A stretch of 64,000 nt of DNA. Origin: [Clostridium] aerotolerans DSM 5434 (GTDB lineage Bacteria; Bacillota; Clostridia; Lachnospirales; Lachnospiraceae). Within the stretch, counting starts at the first letter, position 1. Each line of letters starts with the position of its first letter. This document shows, piece after piece, positions 7,883 to 19,274 of the stretch. A model generated the notes under the pieces. The model worked only from the letters and a program-made list of their open reading frames with translations. It was not told the DNA's origin and made no database searches. The stretch is taken from contig NZ_JHWJ01000003.1 in assembly GCF_000687555.1 (NCBI RefSeq), forward strand, positions 248,001-312,000, read 5' to 3'. The position numbers and the translations under genes are program-made.

Positions 7883-8797
7883 TTATCTTCTTTTCCCAAG
7901 GGTGAGTAAAAAGATGGTGGAAATAATACAAGCAAAACCAAGAAGATCCATGAGACCAAATCCCACCTTTAAAAGAAGGGCGGAAAACAACGTAGCCGAA
8001 ACAGGCTCCACGGAAGCAAACAAGCTCCCCCTCTTTGGTCCCACCCATTTGACACCTTCCAAATAGGCCACAAATGCAACAATGGTACCAAACAGGATGA
8101 TATAGGTAAGCCCCCCGATCACCCCTGCGTCTACGGTGACTGCCATGGTCCAGGGTCTGAAAAACAGACAAAGGAGAACTCCGCCAATGAGCATTCCCCA
8201 GCCGGTCACGATCATGGACCCATATTTTGTTAATATGGCCCCTGGCTGTACGGTATAGACTGCTAAAGCCACTGCCGAACAAAGTCCCCAGAACAATGCC
8301 TTATGTGATATGGCGAGGCTGTTTAACTTTCCATGAGTAGCCAGCAATACAGTGCCAAGGATTGCAAGTAAAACCGCAAGCACCTCAATTTTATCCGGTC
8401 TTTTCCCAGTCTTTAGGGAAACATAAATGACGATCAAAACAGGACCTATGTATTGAAGCACAGTGGCTGTTCCAGCGTTTGACTGGCTGATTGCCGTAAA
8501 ATAAGTATATTGGCACATGGACATTCCAAACATGCCGAAAATCAAAACATCAAGCCCATCCCTTGGAGTCTTAAAAATCTGAAATACCTTCTTCCCATCC
8601 TTAATAAAGCATATAGTCAGAAGAATAATTCCTGCCAAAAGAAGGCGTATGGGAATCAGCCAATCAGAGGTAAGCCCCTTGCTCTGCATCAGATACTGCC
8701 CACAGGTTCCTGAAAGCCCCCACAAAATTCCTCCGAACAAGGTTAAAATACAACCTTTTTTAAGATTGGGGACTGCTGTCATTTCCAATTCCGTCAT
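7883..8797 (-). CDS. EamA/DMT-family transporter
   Basis: A 304-residue polytopic membrane protein with about ten hydrophobic helices arranged as two EamA repeats. It is typical of drug/metabolite transporters such as RhaT- and YdcZ-type permeases. The sequence LFGGILWGLSGTCGQYL near the N-terminus is the usual first-helix pattern. The ATG at 8797 is chosen because GGGAGGAG lies just upstream; an ATG 24 bases further up lacks a ribosome site. Its 5' end overlaps the 3' end of the phosphoesterase gene by 38 bases, so the two are probably coupled. Substrate unknown; amino acids or metabolites are usual for the family. Confidence 0.85.
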   Translation of the reverse strand: MTELEMTAVPNLKKGCILTLFGGILWGLSGTCGQYLMQSKGLTSDWLIPIRLLLAGIILLTICFIKDGKKVFQIFKTPRDGLDVLIFGMFGMSMCQYTYFTAISQSNAGTATVLQYIGPVLIVIYVSLKTGKRPDKIEVLAVLLAILGTVLLATHGKLNSLAISHKALFWGLCSAVALAVYTVQPGAILTKYGSMIVTGWGMLIGGVLLCLFFRPWTMAVTVDAGVIGGLTYIILFGTIVAFVAYLEGVKWVGPKRGSLFASVEPVSATLFSALLLKVGFGLMDLLGFACIISTIFLLTLGKRR

Positions 8798-10325
8798 TTC
8801 TCCTCCCATATTCCAGGGCACATTCCCATGTATTAAAATCGTGTCCCGTATCTCTTATCATTTCATTCATTTCAGCAAAAAGCCTGCTGTCTGGTAAATT
8901 TCGTTCCCATAGCCGGTAAGCTTCTTCCGACTTGACCCAGGCGGCATCCACCGGTATACCAGCGCAGTAAGCCCGGTTAATATCTGAATAGAGCCCTGCC
9001 ATCTTATTTCTCTGCTCTTCGGGCAGATTTTTAAGCTTTTCATAGACCTGGCTGCTGACTATATCCATTAAGAAATCAGCTCCGTATTCTCTGAATTTAA
9101 GCAGATTATCATCGGTTACCTGCTGGTCTTTGGCCCATTTTCCTACATCAAGCTCTTTGGAGGTATAAAAAAGTCCATTGTTATCCGTCCATTTTAAGAC
9201 TCCATATTGGAAAGGGGAAATGGCCAGGGAATCTGCCACCACCTCACTGATATGATATCCCTCCTCAGGGGCTCCAGGCCTTGGCTTATGAGTTTTCGTC
9301 CTTTGTAAGTGCAGATGGCCGCTTATGTATAAAGGTACCCGGTAAGACTCTAAAAGCTGTATGACTTCCTCGCTGTTTTCCAGGGTACAATCAACCGGAT
9401 ATCGAATGCTTTCCTTTAAAAGATTGTGATGGGCGATGGTAATTACGTTGACCGAACGCTTCTTAGCCTCTAAAAGCTCAGTCTTCATCCAGGCCAGAGT
9501 CTTCTCCCTGATCCGTCCTCCCACCTTATTCTCAGGCTCATACTGGGCAGAATCCAGCATGAGGAGCCAGTTGTATTCATCAAGCTCATATACGTAGCTA
9601 AAGGAAGCCTCATCCTGGCTGATTGCCTGGTCATAACCAAAGCTCCTATAGATACGGTAAAAATCTTCTGGAGTTACAATGTCTGACGGTTCTCTTTCTT
9701 TCCCCATATAGGATGCTGAATTATAATTATTAATATCATGATTTCCTGGTATGACTAAGACCTTAACGCCTTTTTCCTCTAAAACTTCCAGCTTCTTAGC
9801 CAGTGCCTCATGCCCTCTCTTTTCCCCATTTAGGGTAAGATCCCCGCTTAAGACTACTACAGACGGCTTCAGTTCTTCCATATCCCTGGTAAAGGAATCC
9901 ATAAGCTCTGGTATATATTGAACTACCTTTCCATCATCCCCTTTTGCCATGGTCCAGAACGCCTGGCCATAATCTGTAAGGTCCGGGGAATAGTAATGCA
10001 CATCCGTTGCTATTACAATGGAAGGAGGCTTGTATACTTCCTCTGTTTCTGTTGTTTGGTCAGATGAAATCTCTGCTTTTGATTCTGCAATGCTTTCTTT
10101 GGTTTCTTCCTGTGTGGTCTGAGATTCCAAATCCGGCAGGGAAGGTTGTGTTTCGCTTTCTTTTGTCTCGCCTTCCGTCACTTCCATTATCACTGGTTCA
10201 GAAGTCTGGGTTTTATCAGGAGATGGCGAACTCAGTCTGCCAACCATGGTAACGATTCCAAAACATACGAAAAGCATCACCGAATAAATCAAAACCAGAA
10301 GGCTGTTTTTCTTTCGTTTATTCAT
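8760..10325 (-). CDS. Membrane-anchored calcineurin-like metallophosphoesterase
   Basis: A 521-residue protein with an N-terminal membrane segment (about residues 8-28) and a Glu/Ser/Thr-rich linker to about residue 95, so the enzyme faces outward. The metallophosphoesterase motifs follow in order: ATDVHYY (DxH), LSGDLTLNGE (GDxx), VIPGNHDINN (GNHD), ITIAHHN (H) and YISGHLHLQR (GHxH), giving a complete two-metal site. The C-terminal 150 residues form a helical extension without a named domain. The ribosome site before ATG 10325 is weak (AAAGGAT). Likely a cell-surface phosphatase or phosphodiesterase; the substrate is unknown. It shares a 38-base overlap with the downstream EamA gene. Confidence 0.85.
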   Translation of the reverse strand: MNKRKKNSLLVLIYSVMLFVCFGIVTMVGRLSSPSPDKTQTSEPVIMEVTEGETKESETQPSLPDLESQTTQEETKESIAESKAEISSDQTTETEEVYKPPSIVIATDVHYYSPDLTDYGQAFWTMAKGDDGKVVQYIPELMDSFTRDMEELKPSVVVLSGDLTLNGEKRGHEALAKKLEVLEEKGVKVLVIPGNHDINNYNSASYMGKEREPSDIVTPEDFYRIYRSFGYDQAISQDEASFSYVYELDEYNWLLMLDSAQYEPENKVGGRIREKTLAWMKTELLEAKKRSVNVITIAHHNLLKESIRYPVDCTLENSEEVIQLLESYRVPLYISGHLHLQRTKTHKPRPGAPEEGYHISEVVADSLAISPFQYGVLKWTDNNGLFYTSKELDVGKWAKDQQVTDDNLLKFREYGADFLMDIVSSQVYEKLKNLPEEQRNKMAGLYSDINRAYCAGIPVDAAWVKSEEAYRLWERNLPDSRLFAEMNEMIRDTGHDFNTWECALEYGRRNDGIGNDSSPQS

Positions 10326-10431
10326 TTTATTTCTTGATAATCCTTTTCTTTTCCATATATCCTAAGGAATCATATCACGCATTGAAGAATAGGGCAACCA
10401 TAGAATTGCAAAAGAAACCCTACAAGCAGGA

Positions 10432-10478
10432 AAGGTGCTGCGCCCATGGCTGAAATTCGGCCAAGAGTACAACACCTT
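10432..10478. terminator. Weak hairpin downstream of cfa
   Basis: Arms AAGGTGCTG (10432-10440) and CAACACCTT (10470-10478) pair with one mismatch around an inner TGGC/GCCA stem. No clear U-tract follows on the minus strand, so termination is uncertain. Confidence 0.35.
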
Positions 10479-10516
10479 CTTTATAAAACCTTATTTACAA
10501 ATCATATTCTATATCT

Positions 10517-11686
10517 TTAATACCACCGGGTCATTGGAATCTCATTATTCACACCCTTGGAAACAAGGATCTGGTGGAGGTCTATGATTCCGTTATGAAA
10601 GGTGGCTGCGCAGCCATTCAGATAAAGATCCCACATCCGGACAAATTCATTTCCCATCTTTTCCTGGATTTCCTGCCTGTGTTCGTTAAAATTCATATCC
10701 CAGCAGCGGAGGGTCTTATAGTAGTGCCTGCGAAGGCTCTCTACGTCCAGGGTATAAAACTGATGGTCACTTAAGATATGAATCATCTCTCTGAGGCTTG
10801 GAACCATGCCACCTGGGAAAATGTATTTCTTCATCCAGGGATCTCCCGGATATTCCTTTAAAGCACTGATATAATGTAGCAAGAACAGACCGCCCGGTTT
10901 TAAGACCGCTTCTGCATTTTTAATAAACAGCTCATAATGCTCTCTGCCCACATGCTCCACCATTCCAACACTGACTACCCGGTCAAAGGTCCTGCCACAC
11001 TTTTCCAAATCTCTGTAATCCATTAATTCGGAAGAAACCTTTCCAACAAGTCCCTCTGCCTCGATCCGTTCATCAAATTTCTTTTTCTGCTCTTTGCTGA
11101 GAGTAATGCCCACACCGTTCACTCCATACTCCTTGGCAGCCCGTATGAGTAAATAGCCCCAGCCACAGCCGATATCAAGAAGGGTCATATCCTTTTTCAG
11201 GCACAGCTTCTGTAAAATCCGTTCTACCTTATTGCACTGGGCCTCGTATAGGCTGTCTTCATCCGTTTTAAAGTATCCACAGGAATAGCTCATGGTATCG
11301 TCAAGCCAGAGGCTGTAAAAATCATTGCCGATATCGTAGTGTGAGGTTACTTCCTTTTCCTGATTCTTTTTGGACTGAGAAGAAAAAATAAGTTTCTTAA
11401 GCTTTGAATGGTCTGCGGAAAACTTCCCCATCTGACCGAGAAAATGATCCAGAGCCTGAAATAAATCTCCTTCGATCTCCAGATTTCCCTTCATATACGC
11501 TTCCCCTAAGGCAAGAGACGTACTTGTTAAAAGCTCCTGACTTCCGATATCTTCTTTTAGATTCACCAGAAATGTTGGATTTCCTTCTCCGATATGATGT
11601 TTTTTCCCATTGACGATCACATCAAAGGGGTGATCATCAAACTTCTGAAGAAAGGATATTAAAAAATTGTCTGTCATTAGTTTCAT
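10517..11686 (-). CDS. cfa: Cyclopropane-fatty-acyl-phospholipid synthase
   Basis: A 389-residue SAM-dependent methyltransferase that adds a methylene bridge to unsaturated acyl chains of membrane phospholipids. The N-terminal 100 residues are the lipid-binding part typical of Cfa. The Rossmann SAM motif is LLDIGCGWGYLL at about 170, followed by the family signature region GVGITLSKEQ and VSVGMVEHVG. YDIGNDFYSLWLDDTMSYSCGYF is the conserved active-site stretch; it is cited in pieces: DIGNDFY and MSYSCGYF. AGGAGG precedes the ATG. Full family length. Membrane-associated on the cytoplasmic side. It is divergent from the EamA gene at 11826, with the promoters of both in the 139-base gap. Confidence 0.95.
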   Translation of the reverse strand: MKLMTDNFLISFLQKFDDHPFDVIVNGKKHHIGEGNPTFLVNLKEDIGSQELLTSTSLALGEAYMKGNLEIEGDLFQALDHFLGQMGKFSADHSKLKKLIFSSQSKKNQEKEVTSHYDIGNDFYSLWLDDTMSYSCGYFKTDEDSLYEAQCNKVERILQKLCLKKDMTLLDIGCGWGYLLIRAAKEYGVNGVGITLSKEQKKKFDERIEAEGLVGKVSSELMDYRDLEKCGRTFDRVVSVGMVEHVGREHYELFIKNAEAVLKPGGLFLLHYISALKEYPGDPWMKKYIFPGGMVPSLREMIHILSDHQFYTLDVESLRRHYYKTLRCWDMNFNEHRQEIQEKMGNEFVRMWDLYLNGCAATFHNGIIDLHQILVSKGVNNEIPMTRWY

Positions 11687-11825
11687 GGCTTTTCCTCCTG
11701 TTCCTTATTTGTTATATCAGCATTTTTGCCATAATTTAGCTGTTTTATAAGACATTTTATATTTTCTGTGATAAAATCAGTACAGCCAACAATAAAATTA
11801 TCGTTTTAACAGGAGTACACACATC

Positions 11826-12725
11826 ATGAACAAACAAAATCATCTATACGGGCACCTCGCATCCGCCTTCTCTATCTTTGTATGGGGAACCACCTTTATT
11901 TCCACCAAAGTTCTGCTTCGGTCATTTACCCCTCTTGAAATCCTTGTTTTTCGTTTCATCATCGGTTATGCCGCCCTTTGGCTCGCTTTTCCCCATTTTA
12001 TGAAGACCAAAAGCTTAAAGGAAGAGATTTTATTTGCCTGTGCAGGCATATGCGGAGTTACCTTATATTTCCTCATGGAAAATTTTGCGCTTACCCTGAC
12101 CCTGACTTCTAATGTCAGCACGATTATAGCCGCTGCCCCATTTATCACCGCTTTATTTGACTGGTTCTTTTTAAAGGGAAAAAGACCGGGAATTCGCTTT
12201 ATAGCTGGATTTATTACTGCCATCGTGGGAATCGGACTGATCAGCTTTCAGGGAAACAGTACGCTAGAGCTGAATCCAAAAGGAGACTTACTTGCCCTCT
12301 TTGCAGCCATTACCTGGGCAGCATATTCCGTGTTCACAAAAAAAATAGGGGAGTACGGTCACGGAACCGTAGAAACAACAAGACGTATCTTTTTCTACGG
12401 CCTGTTGTTCATGATCCCAGTATTGACTGTTCTTCCCATTCGACTTGAGCTTCACCGGTTTAGCAATGCTGCTAACCTGTTAAATATTCTGTTTTTAGGT
12501 CTGGGTGCTTCTGCCCTGTGCTTTGCCACCTGGAACTTCGGTGTTAAAGTTCTTGGCACTGTAAAAACCAGCATCTACATCTATGCAGTACCAGTGATCA
12601 CCGTTATTACTTCCATGATTTTTCTTAAGGAGACCCTTTCCTTGCAGTCCTTCTTTGGAATCCTTTTGACACTGGCAGGGCTCATGCTCTCGGAGAGCAA
12701 ATTTAAAAAACAGGCTGAAACGTAA
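11826..12725 (+). CDS. EamA/DMT-family transporter
   Basis: A 299-residue membrane protein with about ten helices in two EamA repeats. The first begins SAFSIFVWGTTFISTKVLL, matching the canonical WGxxFxxxK pattern of the DMT superfamily. The second begins GDLLALFAAITWAAYSVF near residue 150. AGGAG lies 10 bases upstream of the ATG. Its last 23 bases overlap the end of the convergent PPTase gene. It is a paralogue of the gene at 7.9 kb but not closely similar. Substrate unknown. Confidence 0.85.
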   Translation: MNKQNHLYGHLASAFSIFVWGTTFISTKVLLRSFTPLEILVFRFIIGYAALWLAFPHFMKTKSLKEEILFACAGICGVTLYFLMENFALTLTLTSNVSTIIAAAPFITALFDWFFLKGKRPGIRFIAGFITAIVGIGLISFQGNSTLELNPKGDLLALFAAITWAAYSVFTKKIGEYGHGTVETTRRIFFYGLLFMIPVLTVLPIRLELHRFSNAANLLNILFLGLGASALCFATWNFGVKVLGTVKTSIYIYAVPVITVITSMIFLKETLSLQSFFGILLTLAGLMLSESKFKKQAET

Positions 12726-13296
12726 CCTGGAATGTTTCGTCCCCTTCCCTGCATGCGGAAAAAATATATCCCCCTGAGAGACGTTTCTGGTAAAAGGAAT
12801 AACCAGGAACCGAACAGAGGGGATTTTCTTTTTCCGTCTGGGTAAAGGAAATTTGGGATAAAGGCATGGCGATTCCGCAGCCAACTGCCTTCCCATAGCT
12901 TTCTTTTAAGGTCCATATCTTAAAAAAGTACTCTTCACGTTCCTTTTGGGGCAGCTCTGAAATAAAGCGGTTCTCTGATTCTGACAACACCTTTCTAAGA
13001 ATTCCCTCCCCATAAGGGCGCATCCGTTCCACATCCACCCCGATCTCCCTGTCTGAAAAACCGCAGATGACCATACCATCGGTATGGCTGATGTTATAGT
13101 GAATCTGAGGAAAATCCTTTAAGCACGGTTTTCCGTGAATTCCAGTTGTAAACTGGAGGTCAGCCAGTTCATGTTCCTCTATTCCGTACGATTCCTTTAA
13201 TCCCAAAATCAGAAGTTTTCGTCCCAGCTGGTGCTCCCACTCATGCTTTTTTACACCCTCTGGTATTTTATTTTCCGACAGATAGATTTCTATCAT
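12703..13296 (-). CDS. 4'-phosphopantetheinyl transferase, Sfp type
   Basis: A 197-residue Sfp/Gsp-family enzyme that moves phosphopantetheine from CoA to a Ser on carrier proteins. Motifs: IHYNISHTDG (near residue 70), IGVDVER with the Mg-binding Asp (near 105), and FFKIWTLKESYGKAVG (near 145). The WxxKEaxxK signature is intact. GAGGAT precedes the ATG. It may serve fatty acid ACP or a secondary-metabolite carrier; no carrier protein gene is nearby, so the target is open. It follows the MBL gene by 16 bases, suggesting a small operon. Confidence 0.9.
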   Translation of the reverse strand: MIEIYLSENKIPEGVKKHEWEHQLGRKLLILGLKESYGIEEHELADLQFTTGIHGKPCLKDFPQIHYNISHTDGMVICGFSDREIGVDVERMRPYGEGILRKVLSESENRFISELPQKEREEYFFKIWTLKESYGKAVGCGIAMPLSQISFTQTEKENPLCSVPGYSFYQKRLSGGYIFSACREGDETFQVTFQPVF

Positions 13297-13312
13297 TCTC
13301 TTTTATCCTCAT

Positions 13313-13960
13313 TTAAATTCCGGTCCGGCTCCATTCCCGGTTTTCCACCGGATTACCATGACCAAAATATATTTTTCTCTCTCCCAGAGCGCTGATTTTT
13401 AGTGCACTCTCTATCATTAATTCTCTATCCTGGTAAATCATGGACAAGCCTGGATAGAAAAGATTCATCAGGGCATCCCCGGCGATAAAATGCTCCTCTT
13501 CGATATCAAGTCCAATGGAGCCACTGGTATGTCCTGGAAGTTCCATGACTTTGGCATCGATTCCATATTCATGAAGGTGATCTCCTTCACGGAGGTAAAT
13601 ATCCGGGACAAATTCCGGAATCCGGTTCTTTTCCAAGTTTTTTTCCGCGACCTCTGCCACAAGCATCGCTAAAAGCCCCTGATGGTAGATGGGAACCTTT
13701 CGGTTATCCTTTAACAGGGGAACATCTGCCTGATGCATTGCTACCGGCACCTTTAGCATATCCGCCAGATATGCCGTATTCTGCACATGATCAAAATGTC
13801 CATGGGTCAGGAGGATCAGCTCCACCTTTGTCTTACGACACATGTCCAGTATCTTTTTCTCTGCCCCCATCCTTCCTGTATCCACCAGGATGGCTCTTCC
13901 CTGGTTTTCGATCAGATAGCTGTTCACACAGCCGCATCTGATTTGTTCTATTACTGCCAT
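13313..13960 (-). CDS. MBL-fold metallo-hydrolase
   Basis: A 215-residue metallo-beta-lactamase-fold protein. The metal motif LTHGHFDH (near residue 55), ELPGHTSGSIGL (near 140), GDAL with the bridging Asp (near 160) and a late His in GHGNP are all present, giving a complete dinuclear site of the glyoxalase II/RNase Z-like type. GGAGAGG precedes the ATG. It lies directly upstream of the PPTase on the same strand. Function could be thioester hydrolysis, which would fit a carrier-protein enzyme next to it, but this is inference. Confidence 0.85.
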   Translation of the reverse strand: MAVIEQIRCGCVNSYLIENQGRAILVDTGRMGAEKKILDMCRKTKVELILLTHGHFDHVQNTAYLADMLKVPVAMHQADVPLLKDNRKVPIYHQGLLAMLVAEVAEKNLEKNRIPEFVPDIYLREGDHLHEYGIDAKVMELPGHTSGSIGLDIEEEHFIAGDALMNLFYPGLSMIYQDRELMIESALKISALGERKIYFGHGNPVENREWSRTGI

Positions 13961-14060
13961 CGCTTTTTCCTCTCCAATACCTTTATCTCACATACCCCCG
14001 CCCCAAGCGGCACTCTGCTATTATCCATTGTATTGAAGGGAAGCCTTGCTTATTCCACCT

Positions 14061-15122
14061 TTAAAGGGATCTTTTCCGGTATATACAATCAACGACTCCA
14101 TTTTCTGACTGTAGGGAGACAAGTTTTAAAAGCTGCTCCTTTTCTCCTCCCTGAAACAGGGGAATTCCCTTTCCAAGAAGAACGGGCATAATGGTCAAAT
14201 GGTACTCATCAATCAGATTCTTTTCCATCAGCTGTCTGATCAGCTCAGCACCTCCACATACCCAGATTCCTTTTTTACACTCCTTTTTCAACCTTCCGAC
14301 CAGAGTCTCCAATGGTTCTTTTGTAAAATGAATTCCTTCCTTATCCTCAAGCTCCTTATGGGTTATTACATAAGTTTCCTTATCTGCATACACCCATTCC
14401 TCAGGCGATAGCTCTGAAACCACCTGGTCATACGTACGGTAACCCATTAAAACAGTATCCACCTGTTTTTCAAAAGCTCCATACCCATAATCTCCGGTGT
14501 AAGCATCATCCTGCCCCACAAGCCAGTCCACCTTACCATCGGCATCGGCAATGTAGCCATCCAGACTGATTCCTATATATAGTACGACCTTTCGCTCCAG
14601 AACATATTCCAGCTGACAGTCATAGGGCTCTCTTGTTACGTGGTCCTCATCGTATTCCTTTGCCTCTACACAGCCCATGGCTCTGTAAAATGCCTGCGTC
14701 TCCACAGAGGAGTGGGCAGAGATGTAAAGCTTTTCTGCGCCCTTAAGCCTGGCCCACTCAGAGGCCATATGAAACAGGCGGCGGCCTGTCCGCTTTCCCC
14801 GCACATCAAAGGATACGTGTATGTTGGATAAATCAAGATAATTCTTATGCTTACCAATGGGTACCCCTTCCACGGAAGCGAACCCCTTTAGCTCTCCATG
14901 GTGAAAGGCTCCAAACACAACGCCTCCCGTATGAATGGTGATTTTAAGACAGCGGATCAGCACATCATAATCCTCGTCCTTCCACTGCTCTGTAAATGGA
15001 TTCTTTACTGCTGACCAGATTCCATTTATCTTTCTCATACATTCATTCACTTCCTGATAGCGGTTAAACTGACAAAAGAGCTCTTTCTTTAACTCAGATT
15101 CCTTTAACTCCCTGTATTCCAT
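14061..15122 (-). CDS. GNAT acetyltransferase fused to a RibD C-terminal/DHFR-like domain
   Basis: A 353-residue two-domain protein. Residues about 1-170 form a GNAT fold: the acetyl-CoA loop RGKRTGRRLFHMA and the later AHSSVETQAFYRAMGC are typical. Residues about 178-353 match the RibD_C/dihydrofolate-reductase-like family: LYIGISLDGYIADADGKVDWL at the start, MGYRTYDQV in the NADP region, then CGGAELIRQL and PVLLGKGIPLF. Either half alone would be a normal stand-alone protein. The ATG at 15122 has CAGGAG 7 bases upstream; upstream ATGs lack one. Joined reading is uninterrupted. Function of either part is unknown; RibD_C-like stand-alone proteins are often annotated as dihydrofolate reductases without proof. 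Confidence 0.8.
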   Translation of the reverse strand: MEYRELKESELKKELFCQFNRYQEVNECMRKINGIWSAVKNPFTEQWKDEDYDVLIRCLKITIHTGGVVFGAFHHGELKGFASVEGVPIGKHKNYLDLSNIHVSFDVRGKRTGRRLFHMASEWARLKGAEKLYISAHSSVETQAFYRAMGCVEAKEYDEDHVTREPYDCQLEYVLERKVVLYIGISLDGYIADADGKVDWLVGQDDAYTGDYGYGAFEKQVDTVLMGYRTYDQVVSELSPEEWVYADKETYVITHKELEDKEGIHFTKEPLETLVGRLKKECKKGIWVCGGAELIRQLMEKNLIDEYHLTIMPVLLGKGIPLFQGGEKEQLLKLVSLQSENGVVDCIYRKRSL

Positions 15123-15231
15123 AGTCTTCTCCTGTATCATATGTTTCCTAAAGCATACCATTTTTCCACAGTTTCATCAATTCTTTTTCTCAAGCAGGTG
15201 GCGATAGACCCGCCTGCATATTTTTAACGCG

Positions 15232-15265
15232 AAAAAGCCTGTCAGATCTTAGACCTGACAGGCTT
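15232..15265 (-). terminator. Terminator of eno
   Basis: AAGCCTGTCAG (15235-15245) and CTGACAGGCTT (15255-15265) form a perfect 11-bp stem. It is followed on the minus strand by TTTTT. Confidence 0.9.
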
Positions 15266-15275
15266 GTGTTTATGA

Positions 15276-18231
<2,956 letters not shown>

Positions 18232-18243
18232 AATATCCCACCT

Positions 18244-18807
18244 TTACAGCAGTCCAACTAAATCAAGGCTGGGCTTTAATGTTTTTTCACCTGGTTTCCA
18301 GTTTGCTGGACAGACCTCATCTCCATGTTCAGCAACGAACTGGGAAGCCTGTACCCGGCGGAATAATTCTTCCGCATTTCTTCCTACATTTCCTGCAATG
18401 ACTTCATAGGCCACAATTTTACCCTCTGGATTTACCACAAAGGTTCCTCGCTCTGCCAATCCAGCGTCTTCAATCATGACATCAAAATCTCTTGCAAGTG
18501 CTCCGGTCGGATCCGCAAGCATGGGATAATTGATTTTCTTAATGGTCTTTGACACATCGTGCCATGCCTTGTGTACAAAATGGGTATCGCAGGATACACT
18601 GTAAATTTCACAACCAATCTTCTTAAAATCTTCGTATTTATCTGCAAGCTCTTCCAGCTCTGTGGGACAAACAAAGGTAAAATCTGCCGGATAGAAGAAG
18701 AATACTGACCATTTTCCCAGAACATCCTTCTTAGTCACTTCCTTAAATTCTCCGTTTATAAAACTCTGAACCTTAAAATCACTGATTTCTTTTCCAATAA
18801 ATGACAT
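18244..18807 (-). CDS. ahpC: Peroxiredoxin, alkyl hydroperoxide reductase subunit C
   Basis: A 187-residue typical 2-Cys peroxiredoxin reducing H2O2 and organic peroxides. The peroxidatic Cys is in FTFVCPTE (near residue 47) and the resolving Cys in EVCPANW (near residue 166). The C-terminal tail is full length. The ATG at 18807 follows AAAGGAG; an ATG 21 bases upstream lacks one. It is first in a likely operon with the AphF-like reductase and perhaps eno. The 150-base leader has several palindromes and a Fur/PerR-like box. Confidence 0.96.
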   Translation of the reverse strand: MSFIGKEISDFKVQSFINGEFKEVTKKDVLGKWSVFFFYPADFTFVCPTELEELADKYEDFKKIGCEIYSVSCDTHFVHKAWHDVSKTIKKINYPMLADPTGALARDFDVMIEDAGLAERGTFVVNPEGKIVAYEVIAGNVGRNAEELFRRVQASQFVAEHGDEVCPANWKPGEKTLKPSLDLVGLL

Positions 18808-18843
18808 ACCATCTATCTCCTTTCGCAATCGCTATACTAATTT

Positions 18844-18856
18844 AATATGGCATATT
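18844..18856. promoter_or_regulatory. Perfect palindrome in the ahpC leader
   Basis: AATATG, one base, CATATT: a perfect 13-bp palindrome 37 bases upstream of the ahpC start. Candidate operator. Confidence 0.4.
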
Positions 18857-18872
18857 TCTATGTTTTTATGAG

Positions 18873-18886
18873 TTAGTCAATACTAA
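18873..18886. promoter_or_regulatory. TTAGT/ACTAA inverted repeat in the ahpC promoter region
   Basis: TTAGT, CAAT, ACTAA on the plus strand. The minus strand reads TTGACT across the centre and could supply a -35 element; the matching -10 (AAATAT) is weak. Operator or promoter overlap is inferred. Confidence 0.4.
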
Positions 18887-18935
18887 TTCATGTATTAATA
18901 TTAGCACATATCTTCCAAAAGTTCAATAATGATAT

Positions 18936-18950
18936 TGATAATAATTATTG
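18936..18950. promoter_or_regulatory. Fur/PerR-like box upstream of ahpC
   Basis: TGATAATAATTATTG matches the 7-1-7 Fur-family consensus TGATAATNATTATCA at all but the last two positions, and the PerR form nearly as well. It lies 129 bases upstream of ahpC, a gene class commonly under PerR. Binding is inferred. Confidence 0.5.
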
Positions 18951-18956
18951 TTTTAT

Positions 18957-19012
18957 CAAAAACGCCGGAAAAGCTCAAAGGAACCCATTCCCTCAGTAAC
19001 TTTTCCGGCGTC
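18957..19012 (-). terminator. Terminator after the trpS-RDAC genes
   Basis: A perfect 12-bp stem ACGCCGGAAAAG (18962-18973) with CTTTTCCGGCGT (19000-19011), followed on the minus strand by TTTTT. Confidence 0.9.
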
Positions 19013-19023
19013 CCTTCTTCTGG

Positions 19024-19272
19024 TCAGGAATGAATCCAAAAATTCAACTTGTCTTCTCCATATTCCAATGTAAAACGAAACCTTGCAAAATATTCGTCCA
19101 AACTTTTATAAAGAGCCTGAAACTCAGCTTCTCCATTCTCTTCACTGAGGGATTCAATGCGGCACGACTGCCTTCCGCAGGCATCCCGCAGGTGTATCCG
19201 GAAGTTTAAGCCCTTTTCCTTTATCAGCTCATTGCATTCTAAAATCTGTTGGAAGGAAATGATATTCATCAT
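19024..19272 (-). CDS. RDAC family small protein
   Basis: An 82-residue protein with the motif [14 protein letters not shown] (residues about 28-41), which matches the small Firmicutes family named RDAC after these residues. It has an amphipathic second half rich in aromatic residues and Glu, with no membrane segment. Its start is two bases after the trpS stop, so it is translated from the same mRNA. Function is unknown. The family name is from memory of the motif and was not checked by a search. Confidence 0.6.
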   Translation of the reverse strand: MMNIISFQQILECNELIKEKGLNFRIHLRDACGRQSCRIESLSEENGEAEFQALYKSLDEYFARFRFTLEYGEDKLNFWIHS

Positions 19273-19274
19273 CC

